Shown one piece after another: positions 52,035 through 60,344 of a stretch of 64,000 bases of DNA (position 1 is the first letter of the stretch; the number at the start of each line of letters is the position of its first letter). Origin of the DNA: Psychrobacillus psychrotolerans (GTDB lineage: Bacteria; Bacillota; Bacilli; Bacillales_A; Planococcaceae); contig NZ_FOXU01000002.1 in NCBI RefSeq assembly GCF_900115805.1, positions 62,001-126,000 on the forward strand, in the 5' to 3' direction. The position numbers and the translations under genes are program-made. Under the pieces are notes generated by a model. The model was given only the letters and a program-made list of their open reading frames with translations. It was not told where the DNA came from and searched no databases.

Positions 52035-53210
52035 TTAAATCACGTATAAAAAAGGAGTTAGTTCTGGCGGTTTCCTCAAAGGAGTATGAATCCATTGAAT
52101 GATTGCATAGCTATTTTTGTGATACCATTTTTTCTTGGTCATTTCCTTTAACATCTCTTCAGCAGGCAAGAACCCTAGTAAAATGTCATTTCCACTCGAT
52201 ATGAATGATCCACTTGATGAAAATGAATTTCCCTGTCCATTCCATGTAATTCCGGAGGTTAATACCATTTGTGAATCTGGTCCTAATGGAGTAGCGGGAT
52301 TAACTGGAAGTTGTACATCCTTATTCTGGATTACTTTGGCTTGGATCTTTATTCGATTATCCAGAGCCATTTTTGCGTCAAGCACTTCCATATTATTTGA
52401 GTAAATTTCAAAATCTTTTTCAGCTAGTCTCAAATCATCCTCAACAGCTACTTCTGTAAGAGAAGTTTCCTCTTTCACTGTTTCAATTGCAACAGTATCG
52501 TCAATAGGAGTCTTTTTTTCTATAATTGGGTAAACACTCTCTTTTTCAAAAGAAAGATTAGTACTGTCTTGGTTTAAATTTTCGATAGGCTGATTGATTG
52601 GAATTGTCTCAATAGATGTTTTTGGAGGTGTATCCTCAATTATCGGATCTTTTGAAGAGTCAACAATAGTTTGATCCTTGGGACTTCCCACTATAGCTTG
52701 ATCTTTTGGAATCTCTACAATAGGATTTCTTTCCTTTTCTTCTACCACTATATCTACTACATTTTTAACTGTTTCTTCGCTCGAATTCACTACTGTTTTA
52801 ACTTCTGATACTACTCCATTTAACGTATGGGTGGTTGTTGTAAAAATTGGTGTGACAACCGGTACTGTTGGTAATGTGTTTACAGTTTTATCTACACCTT
52901 CTACTACTTTAGTGAGTGTAGTTTCAGTCGTATCTGTAACACCTATTACTACATCCTCTATTATTGGCAAAGTAATTTTTTCAACTTCTGAAACAACCTT
53001 AGTAACCGGTTTTAAGACAGGAATAACATTCTCTACATCCTGAATTGTTGTTTGCATCGTTTTTACTAGGTTCTCTGTTGTTCCTAATAATTGGTCCGTC
53101 GTTTCGCTTAATATACCGCCAGTTTTTTCCTTAGATTCTTCTGCTTGAACCTGATATGGAGCTATAAAAAACATTCCTAATATAATCATAGCTATTATCT
53201 TTTTCACCAT
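52035..53210 (-). CDS. Secreted protein of the sortase operon, unknown family
   Basis: 391-residue exported protein. A signal peptide (KKIIAMIILGMFFIAPYQVQA) is followed by a Val/Thr-rich part (about 30-165) with repeated ENVIPVLKPV, TTETTLTKVVEGVDKTVNTL-like units, then a Pro/Asp/Lys stretch with short repeats (PKDQAIVGS, PKDQTIVDS, SKDPIIEDT), and a compact C-terminal region with GITWNGQGNSFSSSGSFISS and the ending RKPPELTPFLYVI. It has no LPXTG motif or membrane anchor. GGGAGGTGA precedes the ATG. First gene of the operon. I cannot name its family. Confidence 0.8.
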   Translation of the reverse strand: MVKKIIAMIILGMFFIAPYQVQAEESKEKTGGILSETTDQLLGTTENLVKTMQTTIQDVENVIPVLKPVTKVVSEVEKITLPIIEDVVIGVTDTTETTLTKVVEGVDKTVNTLPTVPVVTPIFTTTTHTLNGVVSEVKTVVNSSEETVKNVVDIVVEEKERNPIVEIPKDQAIVGSPKDQTIVDSSKDPIIEDTPPKTSIETIPINQPIENLNQDSTNLSFEKESVYPIIEKKTPIDDTVAIETVKEETSLTEVAVEDDLRLAEKDFEIYSNNMEVLDAKMALDNRIKIQAKVIQNKDVQLPVNPATPLGPDSQMVLTSGITWNGQGNSFSSSGSFISSGNDILLGFLPAEEMLKEMTKKKWYHKNSYAIIQWIHTPLRKPPELTPFLYVI

Positions 53211-53367
53211 ATTGTCACCTCCCAGCCTTCAGAAATAGCTTCATCTATAGATTACTTCCCCTAAATATCAGAATATTAAACTTATTTAGTTTTACCTGCC
53301 ATGTTTTAGGTAGGTTGCAATGGGTAAATATAGAGCAGAGGTTATAAACATGAAGGAGGAATTTAAC

Positions 53368-53673
53368 ATGGGTAGTCAACAGTACGAGCATGCAACAGAT
53401 GAAGTAGTAGAAGAAACCGGTGCCTATACATGCGAAGCCGGAACTACTATAAGATTAAATAAGGGTGATAAATTCCCTTCTTGTCCAGAATCAGAAGTAG
53501 TTACTTATTGGAAGCATGCTGAAGGTCATCACCATAATTCAGGTGAACCAGTATCAGAAGCAGGCCGATATATAGATGAAGATGGTGATGAGTTAGACCT
53601 AGCAGAGGGTTCTACTTTTCCAAATTGCCCTAAGGCAGATACTCCTACACAATGGAGACATGCTGGGAGCTAA
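53368..53673 (+). CDS. Small protein with a duplicated ETGxY...GDxFPxCP...W motif
   Basis: 101-residue hydrophilic protein made of two copies of a roughly 40-residue unit: ETGAYTCEAGTTIRLNKGDKFPSCPESEVVTYWKHA and EAGRYIDEDGDELDLAEGSTFPNCPKADTPTQWRHA (each given here in shortened form in the call). The first copy has two cysteines, the second one, so a full zinc site is doubtful. A His-rich hinge (EGHHHNSG) joins them. The open frame starts at 53320, but ATG 53368 follows AAGGAGG. It slightly recalls short YjzC-like or zinc-ribbon-like proteins; function unknown. Confidence 0.8.
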   Translation: MGSQQYEHATDEVVEETGAYTCEAGTTIRLNKGDKFPSCPESEVVTYWKHAEGHHHNSGEPVSEAGRYIDEDGDELDLAEGSTFPNCPKADTPTQWRHAGS

Positions 53674-53705
53674 TTAATAACTAAATTAATTGAAGAAAAA
53701 CAATA

Positions 53706-53744
53706 AAGCTCGGCACAATGAAAATTAATTCATGTGCCGAGCTT
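53706..53744. terminator. Bidirectional terminator
   Basis: AAGCTCGGCACA pairs with TGTGCCGAGCTT (53706-53717 with 53733-53744), between convergent genes. Confidence 0.82.
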
Positions 53745-53756
53745 AACTATTTTAAA

Positions 53757-54905
53757 CTATAAACCTAAGTTTTTTGAGATAATTACCTTCATTATTTCAT
53801 TTGTTCCAGCGTAAATAGATGCAACTGGAATGTCTCGATATCTTCGTGCAATTTTGTATTCTTCCATATAGCCGTACCCACCATGTAGTTGCATACATTC
53901 AATTGAAATTTCTCTGGCAGTTTCGGTTAGCCAATACTTCGCCATCGATACTTTAGTAACTACTTCTTTCCCTGCAATATGATCCTCAATTAGTGATTCC
54001 AAAAACGATTTGCCAAGTTCTATTTTGGTAGCCATTTCTACTATTTTGAACTGTGTGTTTTGGAAGGACGCAATTGGTTTTCCAAAAGCTTTACGAGACT
54101 TCACATAGTCCATTGTCATTTCTAACATGTCCTCTGATGCAATTTGAGCAGAGATAGCTACTACTAATCTTTCCTGCTGTAGTTTCTCCATCAAGTAACC
54201 AAAGCCTTTTCCTTCTACTCCGATTAAATTAGAAACTGGAATACGACAGTCCTCAAAGTACAATTCGGATGTATCCTGTGCATGTAAACCAACCTTGTCT
54301 AACTTGCGCCCTTTGGAAAACCCAGGAGCCCCCTCTTCTACAACCACTAAACTTATACCCTGATGCTTCGGTTCTGCTTTTGGATTCGTCTTCACTACTA
54401 CTAAAAATAGGTTGCCATTAATACCATTAGTGATGAATGTCTTTTGTCCATTTAAAACATAATGGTCTCCATCGCGGATTGCTGTAGTTTGAATATTAGC
54501 CAAGTCTGAACCAGCTCCTGGCTCGGTCATCGCAATTGCAGTGATAAAGTCTGCATTTATACAGCCTGGAAGCCAGCGTTCTTTTTGCTCCTGTGAACCA
54601 TAGGACTCTATATAAGGCACAACAATATCATTATGCAATCCGACCCCCACTAGACTTGAACCAACCCTTTCTAATTCCTCCGAAATAATTACTCCAAAAC
54701 TAAAGTCTAAACCTAGCCCACCATACTCTTCCTCTACTTGTGGGCATAAATATCCCATCTCGCCTAATTTTCTCCAAAATTGCTTTGGAATTAATCTGTC
54801 CTTTTCCCATGAATCATAATGGGGGACAGCTTCTTTCTGTAGGAAATTTTGTAAAGATTTACGGAATATCACATGCTCTTCCGTCTCAAATCTATATCTG
54901 CCCAT
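53757..54905 (-). CDS. Acyl-CoA dehydrogenase
   Basis: 382-residue FAD enzyme that makes the alpha-beta double bond in acyl-CoA. IAMTEPGAGSD and FITNGINGNLF are flavin-site motifs; IYAGTNEIMK near the end is the family signature, but the residue at the short-chain catalytic position is Ala-Gly, so the base probably lies elsewhere (Glu in helix G, as in long-chain or isovaleryl-type enzymes). It is the last gene of a minus-strand operon (dehydrogenase, thiolase, this), 11 bases after the thiolase stop. Confidence 0.88.
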   Translation of the reverse strand: MGRYRFETEEHVIFRKSLQNFLQKEAVPHYDSWEKDRLIPKQFWRKLGEMGYLCPQVEEEYGGLGLDFSFGVIISEELERVGSSLVGVGLHNDIVVPYIESYGSQEQKERWLPGCINADFITAIAMTEPGAGSDLANIQTTAIRDGDHYVLNGQKTFITNGINGNLFLVVVKTNPKAEPKHQGISLVVVEEGAPGFSKGRKLDKVGLHAQDTSELYFEDCRIPVSNLIGVEGKGFGYLMEKLQQERLVVAISAQIASEDMLEMTMDYVKSRKAFGKPIASFQNTQFKIVEMATKIELGKSFLESLIEDHIAGKEVVTKVSMAKYWLTETAREISIECMQLHGGYGYMEEYKIARRYRDIPVASIYAGTNEIMKVIISKNLGL

Positions 54906-54916
54906 TATTAGACCCC

Positions 54917-56068
54917 CTATTCAATTCTTTCAATAATCGTTGCATTCGCCATACCCATACCTTCGCAAATAGCTAGTAGACCATAGCGTCCACCAGTGCG
55001 TTCTAGCCTATGCAGCATCGTAACTAATAGCTTTGTCCCTGTAGCTCCTAACGGATGACCGAGTGCTATAGCTCCTCCATCTGGATTTAACTTTTCAGGG
55101 TTGGCACCCGTTTCATGAAGCCAAACTAGTGGAACTTGCGCAAAAGCTTCGTTCACTTCATAGGTGTCCATGTCTTCAATTGAAAGACCAGCTTTTAAAA
55201 GGACTTTTTTGGTCGCTTCAATAGGACCAGTTAACATAAGCGTCGGGTCAGACCCCGTTACACTGCGAGCAATAATACGAGCTTTAGGTTTTAGGCCAAG
55301 CTCATCTGCCTTTTTACGAGACATCAGAAGAACTGCAGAAGCTCCATCACTCATTTGACTGGCATTCCCCGCTGTAATTACACCATTTTCATCAAATACT
55401 GGTTTCAATCCACTTAATACCTCAACAGTTGAGCCTGCACGGGGACCCTCGTCAATTTTGCAGCTTGTTATTGTTCCATCTGCTTGTAAAACGTCTACTG
55501 GAATAATTTCTTTTTCAAAATGACCTTTTTCTATTGCTTCGAAGGCCTTAATATGACTTTCTGATGAATACTTATCCAACTCTTCACGCGTTAAATTCCA
55601 TTTCTCTACCATTCGCTCTGAAGATAGCCCTTGATTGATAATTTCATATTTCTCGCTAAGCTTAGGACTTACTTTTGTATTTCCTACATTTGAAAACATA
55701 GGCTCCCGTGTCATGCTTTCTACGCCTCCAGCTATGACTATGTCCATATCTCCCGAGGCAATTGCTTGCGCCCCAAAATGGACTGCTTGCTGACTCGAAC
55801 CACATTGACGATCAATAGTAACGCCTGGTACATGTATTGGGAAACCTGCAATTAACGCTGATGTTCGAGCGATATTCCCACTTTGTTCCCCTATTTGTGT
55901 CACACACCCTAAAATGACATCATCTACATCTGCTTTATCCACACCTGCACGCTTTACTAACTCATCTAAAACAATAGCTGCAAGTTCATCAGGACGATAT
56001 TCTGAAAATGCCCCTTTCCTTCTACCTATTGCTGTTCTTACCCCATCTACTATTACAACCTCTGTCAT
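54917..56068 (-). CDS. Acetyl-CoA acyltransferase (thiolase)
   Basis: 383-residue thiolase that cleaves 3-ketoacyl-CoA. The nucleophilic Cys is in TIDRQCGSSQQAVHFGAQA (about 87), the active-site His in GGAIALGHPLGATG (about 340), and the second Cys in LLAICEGMGMANATI (about 370). The N-terminal EVVIVDGVRTAIGRRKGAFS is typical. It is followed by the acyl-CoA dehydrogenase gene. The repeat array separates it from the dehydrogenase gene upstream. Confidence 0.92.
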   Translation of the reverse strand: MTEVVIVDGVRTAIGRRKGAFSEYRPDELAAIVLDELVKRAGVDKADVDDVILGCVTQIGEQSGNIARTSALIAGFPIHVPGVTIDRQCGSSQQAVHFGAQAIASGDMDIVIAGGVESMTREPMFSNVGNTKVSPKLSEKYEIINQGLSSERMVEKWNLTREELDKYSSESHIKAFEAIEKGHFEKEIIPVDVLQADGTITSCKIDEGPRAGSTVEVLSGLKPVFDENGVITAGNASQMSDGASAVLLMSRKKADELGLKPKARIIARSVTGSDPTLMLTGPIEATKKVLLKAGLSIEDMDTYEVNEAFAQVPLVWLHETGANPEKLNPDGGAIALGHPLGATGTKLLVTMLHRLERTGGRYGLLAICEGMGMANATIIERIE

Positions 56069-56101
56069 CTCATTTCCACCCTTCGTTTTTCTACTTCAGC
56101 A

Positions 56102-56574
56102 CCTTTACTCGAAATCCTTCCAGCGCTTATAGGCCCGCACGATGCGGGTCATGCAGTCGTTGCGACACAATGTCGCGAACTTAGACTGCCTTCCCCATAG
56201 GCGCTTTCGCTTTTCTTTTTGTCTAGCTACAGCGCCTAGCCCTTCGAGTCACTTCAGGATTTCGATAAAGGCAAAGGACGCCTTTTCGGAAATCCTTCCA
56301 GTGCTTTTAGGCCCGCACGATACGGGTCATGCAGTCATTGCGACACGATGTCGCGAACTTAGACTGCCTTCCCCATAGGCGCTTTCGCTTTTCTTCCTGT
56401 CCAGCTCTGGGCACCAGCCTCTCGAGTCGCTTCAGTATTTCGATAAAGGCAAAGGACGCCTTTACTCGAAATCCTTCCAGCGCTTTTAGGCCCGCACGAT
56501 GCGGGTCATGCAGTCATTGCGACACGATGTCGCGAACTTAGACTGCCTTCCCCACAGGCGCTTTCGCTTTTCTT
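56102..56574. repeat. Array of about 2.6 copies of a 178-bp structured repeat
   Basis: Copies begin at 56102, 56281 and 56459 (the last truncated). Each carries ATCCTTCCAG, GGCCCGCACGATGCGGGTCA and TGCGACACGATGTCGCGAA, two GC-rich hairpins, and ends GGCGCTTTCGCTTTTCTT; the spacer holds TTTCGATAAAGGCAAAGGACG. GC content is well above the surroundings. I know this type of repeat from Bacillaceae intergenic regions. The open frames in it are by-products. The array ends at the stop codon of the 3-hydroxyacyl-CoA dehydrogenase gene. Confidence 0.9.
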
Positions 56575-56575
56575 T

Positions 56576-57346
56576 TTACCTCGGTTGCATTCGGATTGCT
56601 CCGTCTAATCTAATTACTTCTCCATTGATATATTCGTTTTCAATCATAAATACTACTAAATTAGCAAACTCCTCTGGTCTACCTAACCTTTTGGGAAATT
56701 CTACTAGAGACTCTAATTTTTCTATTACCTTTTCTCCTAAACTTTCTGCCATCGGTGTATGGAATAATCCTGGGGCAATTGCATTTATACGTATGCCAAA
56801 TGAAGATAAATCTCTTGCAATTGGAAGTGTCATCCCTACTATTCCGGCTTTGCTAGCACTATAAGCTGCTTGACCCATTTGACCCTCAAATGCCGCAACT
56901 GATGCTGTATTGATAATAACGCCTCGTTCAGTGGATTCCTCGTTTATATCATTTTTGGTCATTTCCGCAGCTGCTAACCTTAAGGTATTAAACGTTCCAA
57001 TTAAATTAATATCTATAACTTTTTTGAAATTTTCTAAAGGCATTACTCCAGATTTTCCAACTACTTTTTGTGGAGGAGCTATACCTGCACAATTCACACA
57101 AATATGTATGGATCCTAACTTTTCTACCGTATGCTGTACTGCCTTAATGACAGATTCTTCGTTGGTCACATTAACTATTTGATATGTGACGTTATCTCCG
57201 AATTCTTGAGTGGCCTTTTTTGCTAATTCTTCATTTAAATCAAAAATTACTACCCTAGCCCCTTTTTCGAGTAAACGTGTAACAGTAGCAAGCCCCAATC
57301 CGGATGCTCCACCTGTTACAATTGCTACTCTGTTATGAATATCCAT
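56576..57346 (-). CDS. 3-hydroxyacyl-CoA dehydrogenase, SDR type (HSD10-like)
   Basis: 256-residue short-chain dehydrogenase. VTGGASGLGLATV (NAD site), CVNCAGIAPPQKVVGKSG, and catalytic Ser...YSASK (INTASVAAFEGQMGQAAYSASKAG shortened) match the 17-beta-HSD10/2-methyl-3-hydroxybutyryl-CoA dehydrogenase group. With thiolase and acyl-CoA dehydrogenase it would cover isoleucine or branched fatty acyl-CoA oxidation. ATG 57346 follows AAGGGGTG; the two-codon longer start falls inside that site. A repeat array starts right after its stop. Confidence 0.88.
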   Translation of the reverse strand: MDIHNRVAIVTGGASGLGLATVTRLLEKGARVVIFDLNEELAKKATQEFGDNVTYQIVNVTNEESVIKAVQHTVEKLGSIHICVNCAGIAPPQKVVGKSGVMPLENFKKVIDINLIGTFNTLRLAAAEMTKNDINEESTERGVIINTASVAAFEGQMGQAAYSASKAGIVGMTLPIARDLSSFGIRINAIAPGLFHTPMAESLGEKVIEKLESLVEFPKRLGRPEEFANLVVFMIENEYINGEVIRLDGAIRMQPR

Positions 57347-57404
57347 TGCCACACCCCTTTTATATTATCCGAATATTTTCAATAATACATTTTAATTATA
57401 ACGT

Positions 57405-57440
57405 AAAAAGTCCAAGGGAAAAGTATTATTCCCTTGGACT
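57405..57440 (-). terminator. Terminator of the FMN reductase gene
   Basis: AGTCCAAGGGAA (57409-57420) pairs with TTCCCTTGGACT (57429-57440); five T residues follow on the minus strand. Confidence 0.87.
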
Positions 57441-57454
57441 CCATTACCTTTTGT

Positions 57455-58021
57455 TTACCGTAGTGTTTTTAAAGCACCACTCCACGCTAGTAATTGATCT
57501 AGCATTTTATTTGCGTTACCTTCATGATAATCAGCAGGCTTGAATAAGGTCATATTTTGAAAGTCAGTCATTAACGAGAAGTTCACTGCGGTTTGAACAT
57601 CTGCCACCTGTAGTTCTCCTAAGATTAGACGCATGTTTTCATGTGCACGTGCCCCTCCTAAACTTCCGTATCCTACAAAACTAGCCGCCTTATTGTTTAA
57701 TTCCGGTTTTAAGTAATCTAATGCATTTTTTAAAGCCCCGCCTACTGAATGGTTATACTCAGGAGTTATAAAAATATAGCCATCGTATGTAGCCATTTTC
57801 TGAGACCAATTTCTTATGGCTGAGTTTGCTTCTTCCTGCTGTTCTGCATGTATCTCTTGGCCAAGAAGTGGTAATCTATAATTTATCAAATCTACTAATT
57901 CATAGTCAGCATCCTGTCGTTTGCAAGCAAAATTATACATCCATTTCGATACGGCCTCCGCGTTTCTCCCTTTTCTAACGCTTCCTACTACAATGCCAAT
58001 TTTAAGTTTTTCTATTGCCAT
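57455..58021 (-). CDS. NADPH-dependent FMN reductase (YhdA/ChrR-like)
   Basis: 188-residue flavodoxin-like flavoenzyme that reduces FMN, quinones or azo/chromate compounds. GIVVGSVRKGRNAEAVSKW holds the FMN-phosphate loop (about 9-27), FITPEYNHSVGGALKNALDYL (about 77-97) is the family signature, and YGSLGGARAHENMR supplies the flavin ring contacts. The frame reaches 58051, but ATG 58021 follows GAAGGAGGAAG. It is a single gene; physiological role unknown. Confidence 0.88.
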   Translation of the reverse strand: MAIEKLKIGIVVGSVRKGRNAEAVSKWMYNFACKRQDADYELVDLINYRLPLLGQEIHAEQQEEANSAIRNWSQKMATYDGYIFITPEYNHSVGGALKNALDYLKPELNNKAASFVGYGSLGGARAHENMRLILGELQVADVQTAVNFSLMTDFQNMTLFKPADYHEGNANKMLDQLLAWSGALKTLR

Positions 58022-58193
58022 AATTTCTTCCTCCTTCAGACTCTTTATCAATTAATGATAGTCTTCTGCACTACTGACATAATATATATCATTTCCATTT
58101 GAGTAATTTCTACACCTATCATTCTATATTTTTAAAATATGCTATAGTGGTTTTAATAATTATAAATTGACCATTTAGATTGAAGGTGTTGAA

Positions 58194-59102
58194 TTGGAGC
58201 TGGTGTTGATTATTTTGCCGGTTTTTATTATTTTCTTTATCGGATTTGTTGGACAAAAATTTATTGGTTTTGATATTAAATCTATCTCAACTGCCGCACT
58301 ATACCTAATGTCTCCATTTTTAGCTTTCCGAACATTTTATACAAATGCCTTAACGCTGGAATATTTTTATATCGTAATATTTTGCCTAGTTTTAGCTTTT
58401 ATATTACTAATAATTACTTGGGTTACTGGAACTCTTATGAAATCATCGCGGTCGCAGCTTTCTGCGATGATTTTAGGTGGCATGTTTATGAATAGTGGAA
58501 ATTATGGAGCTCCAGTAGTGTTATTTGCTTTAGGGACTACCGGTTTTGACTATGCCGTAATGATTATGGTTTTACATGGTTTGTTTATCAATACATTTGG
58601 TATATTTTTTGCGTCTCTTGGTGGAGGGGAGAAAGCAACATGGCAACAATCACTGCACCGAGTTATTAGAATGCCAGTCGTTTATGCAGCTGCACTTGGA
58701 ATTCTTTTACAAGAAACACAATTGACTGTGCCACAGGCAGTAATGGAAGGAGTCGGGCTTGTAGCAGATGCCTCGATACCAACCGTAATGCTCGTTCTCG
58801 GGATGCAATTAGCCGTCATTTCTCGTAAAAAGGTTGCCTATCGGTATGTAGCCGCAGTTTCTGTTATTCGGATAATTATTTCTCCCTTACTTGCTGTTGG
58901 AATTTTATACTTCCTGCCAGTTAATGATACGGTTAAGCAAGTTGCGATTATACTAGCAGCTATGCCAACCGCTGCTAATACCACGATGCTCGCATTGCAA
59001 TTTAATACGGAACCCGATCTCGTTTCATTTACAACTCTTGTTACCACACTTATCAGCATTATTTCTATTCCGCTAGTTCTATTTTTCTTAGGGATATCTT
59101 AG
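58194..59102 (+). CDS. AEC family transporter
   Basis: 302-residue membrane protein with about ten helices, of the auxin efflux carrier family, which in bacteria moves organic acids or related metabolites. GMFMNSGNYGAPVVLFALG (about 98-116) and LVADASIPTVMLVLGMQLA (near 185) are the two signature helices, and AAMPTAANTTMLALQF follows near 260. It starts at TTG 58194 behind GAAGGTG. The substrate is unknown. It is followed by a terminator and the cotJ operon. Confidence 0.87.
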   Translation: MELVLIILPVFIIFFIGFVGQKFIGFDIKSISTAALYLMSPFLAFRTFYTNALTLEYFYIVIFCLVLAFILLIITWVTGTLMKSSRSQLSAMILGGMFMNSGNYGAPVVLFALGTTGFDYAVMIMVLHGLFINTFGIFFASLGGGEKATWQQSLHRVIRMPVVYAAALGILLQETQLTVPQAVMEGVGLVADASIPTVMLVLGMQLAVISRKKVAYRYVAAVSVIRIIISPLLAVGILYFLPVNDTVKQVAIILAAMPTAANTTMLALQFNTEPDLVSFTTLVTTLISIISIPLVLFFLGIS

Positions 59103-59129
59103 AGTGTAATAGAGAATTTATCATTAACG

Positions 59130-59168
59130 AATCCTTATTAGTTTTTCTAAACTTTTAAGGATTTTTTA
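59130..59168 (+). terminator. Terminator of the AEC transporter gene
   Basis: AATCCTTA (59130-59137) pairs with TAAGGATT (59156-59163), with an inner TTAG/CTAA pairing, then T-run. Confidence 0.82.
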
Positions 59169-59225
59169 TATTTAAGAATTAGACAAGCTCTAGCTCCATA
59201 GGATGAATAGAAGGAGTGATTGCAT

Positions 59226-59444
59226 TTGCAAAATCCAAGTTACCGAGGAAGTTATAAGCCTTTCGTTTCACCACGAGATCCATGTCCCCCTATTACCATA
59301 AAGTATTTTGTGTTACCACCACAAATTTTCACTAACTTCCAACAACCAGGTCTACCTCAAAATTCTCCAGAGGAAGCACTAATGCAAGGTTCTCTTTGGC
59401 CCAAATTTGTGGATGGCTTTTCCCGAGAGGAAGGAATTTCATGA
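59226..59444 (+). CDS. cotJA: Spore coat protein CotJA
   Basis: 72-residue proline-rich protein of the CotJA family: SYRGSYKPFVSPRDPCPPIT at the start and YFVLPPQIFTNFQQPGLPQ later. CotJA and CotJC interact and are packed into the inner coat during sporulation. Two TTGs (59220, 59226) are possible; 59226 has better spacing to AAGGAG at 59211-59216. The stop overlaps cotJB. It shows that the organism makes endospores. I saw no convincing sigma-E promoter; the short spacer leaves little room. Confidence 0.9.
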   Translation: MQNPSYRGSYKPFVSPRDPCPPITIKYFVLPPQIFTNFQQPGLPQNSPEEALMQGSLWPKFVDGFSREEGIS

Positions 59445-59707
59445 ATGTTTTTGATGAAAGAATGAGACTGTTAAAAACAGTACAACAAATGGATTTCGTT
59501 GTGGTTGAATGGACATTATACACGGATACACATCCTAATGATGAAGATGCTTTAGAAAAATGGAGAGAAGCTATTAAAAATGCTGCAGTCGCACGCAAAC
59601 AATACGAAAATAAGTTTGGTCCATTATCACTTAAATCCATCCCCTCAAGGCAAGCGCTTGAATTAGGTTGGCGTTGGAACCAAGATCCTTGGCCATGGCA
59701 ATTATGA
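59441..59707 (+). CDS. cotJB: Spore coat protein CotJB
   Basis: 88-residue helical protein of the CotJB family. RLLKTVQQMDFVVVEWTLYT is the conserved core and LGWRWNQDPWPWQL a tryptophan-rich end. Its ATG overlaps the cotJA stop (ATGA), so the two are translationally coupled. The function in the coat is not well defined. AGAGGAAGG lies upstream of the ATG. Confidence 0.92.
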   Translation: MNVFDERMRLLKTVQQMDFVVVEWTLYTDTHPNDEDALEKWREAIKNAAVARKQYENKFGPLSLKSIPSRQALELGWRWNQDPWPWQL

Positions 59708-59722
59708 GAGAGGAGAAATTAG

Positions 59723-60292
59723 ATGTGGGTTTATGAAAAAAAGTTACTTTATCCAGTTGAGGTAACCACTTGCAATCCGATGCTCGCTAGATATCTGATG
59801 GAACAATATGGAGGTGCTGATGGAGAACTAGCGGCTGCTCTTAGATATATGAATCAGCGTTATACCGTTCCGGATAAAGTAATCGGACTCCTTACAGATA
59901 TTTCCACCGAAGAATTCTCACATCTTGAAATGCTTGCTACGATGATTTATAAATTGACAAAGGATGCTACCCCTGAACAATTAGAAAAAGCTGGTTTAGG
60001 TGCACATTTCGTTAATCACGGACACTCCCTATTTTATGAGAATGCTGGGGGTGTTCCTTTTACAGCTACGTATATTCAATCTAAAGGAGACCCTATTGCA
60101 GATTTATATGAGGATATTGCTGCAGAAGAAAAAGCACGTGCCACCTATCAATGGTTAATCGATATATCAGATGATCCCGGTATCAATGATGCTTTACGTT
60201 TCTTAAGAGAACGAGAAAATATTCATTCACTTCGTTTTCGTGAGGCAGTTGAATTACTAAAAGATGAAAGGGATAGAAAGAAAGTCTTCTAA
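59723..60292 (+). CDS. cotJC: Spore coat protein CotJC (manganese catalase-like)
   Basis: 189-residue ferritin-fold protein of the manganese catalase family. The di-metal ligands are visible as glutamates and histidines in DGELAAALRYMNQRY, DISTEEFSHLEMLAT (EExxH) and DIAAEEKARATYQWL, and RERENIHSLRFREAVE. It may scavenge hydrogen peroxide in the forming or dormant spore. AGAGGAGAAA precedes the ATG. Last gene of cotJABC. Confidence 0.93.
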   Translation: MWVYEKKLLYPVEVTTCNPMLARYLMEQYGGADGELAAALRYMNQRYTVPDKVIGLLTDISTEEFSHLEMLATMIYKLTKDATPEQLEKAGLGAHFVNHGHSLFYENAGGVPFTATYIQSKGDPIADLYEDIAAEEKARATYQWLIDISDDPGINDALRFLRERENIHSLRFREAVELLKDERDRKKVF

Positions 60293-60297
60293 AAAAA

Positions 60298-60341
60298 AAC
60301 CGCATGGTCCTCTTAGAATTATTCTAAAAGACCATGCGGTT
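60298..60341. terminator. Bidirectional terminator between cotJC and MMPL genes
   Basis: Perfect 12-bp stem AACCGCATGGTC / GACCATGCGGTT with an inner TAGAAT/ATTCTA stem; A9 on one side. Confidence 0.9.
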
Positions 60342-60344
60342 ATA

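Noticed and set aside
56142-56864. Plus-strand open frames with repeated MQSLRHDVANLDCLPHR
   Set aside because: They are translations of the 178-bp repeat and partly lie opposite the 3-hydroxyacyl-CoA dehydrogenase gene; no ribosome binding sites.
59195-59210. CATAGGAT as a sigma-E -10 element for cotJ
   Set aside because: Too close to the ribosome binding site; the transcript would begin inside it, and no suitable -35 is placed correctly.
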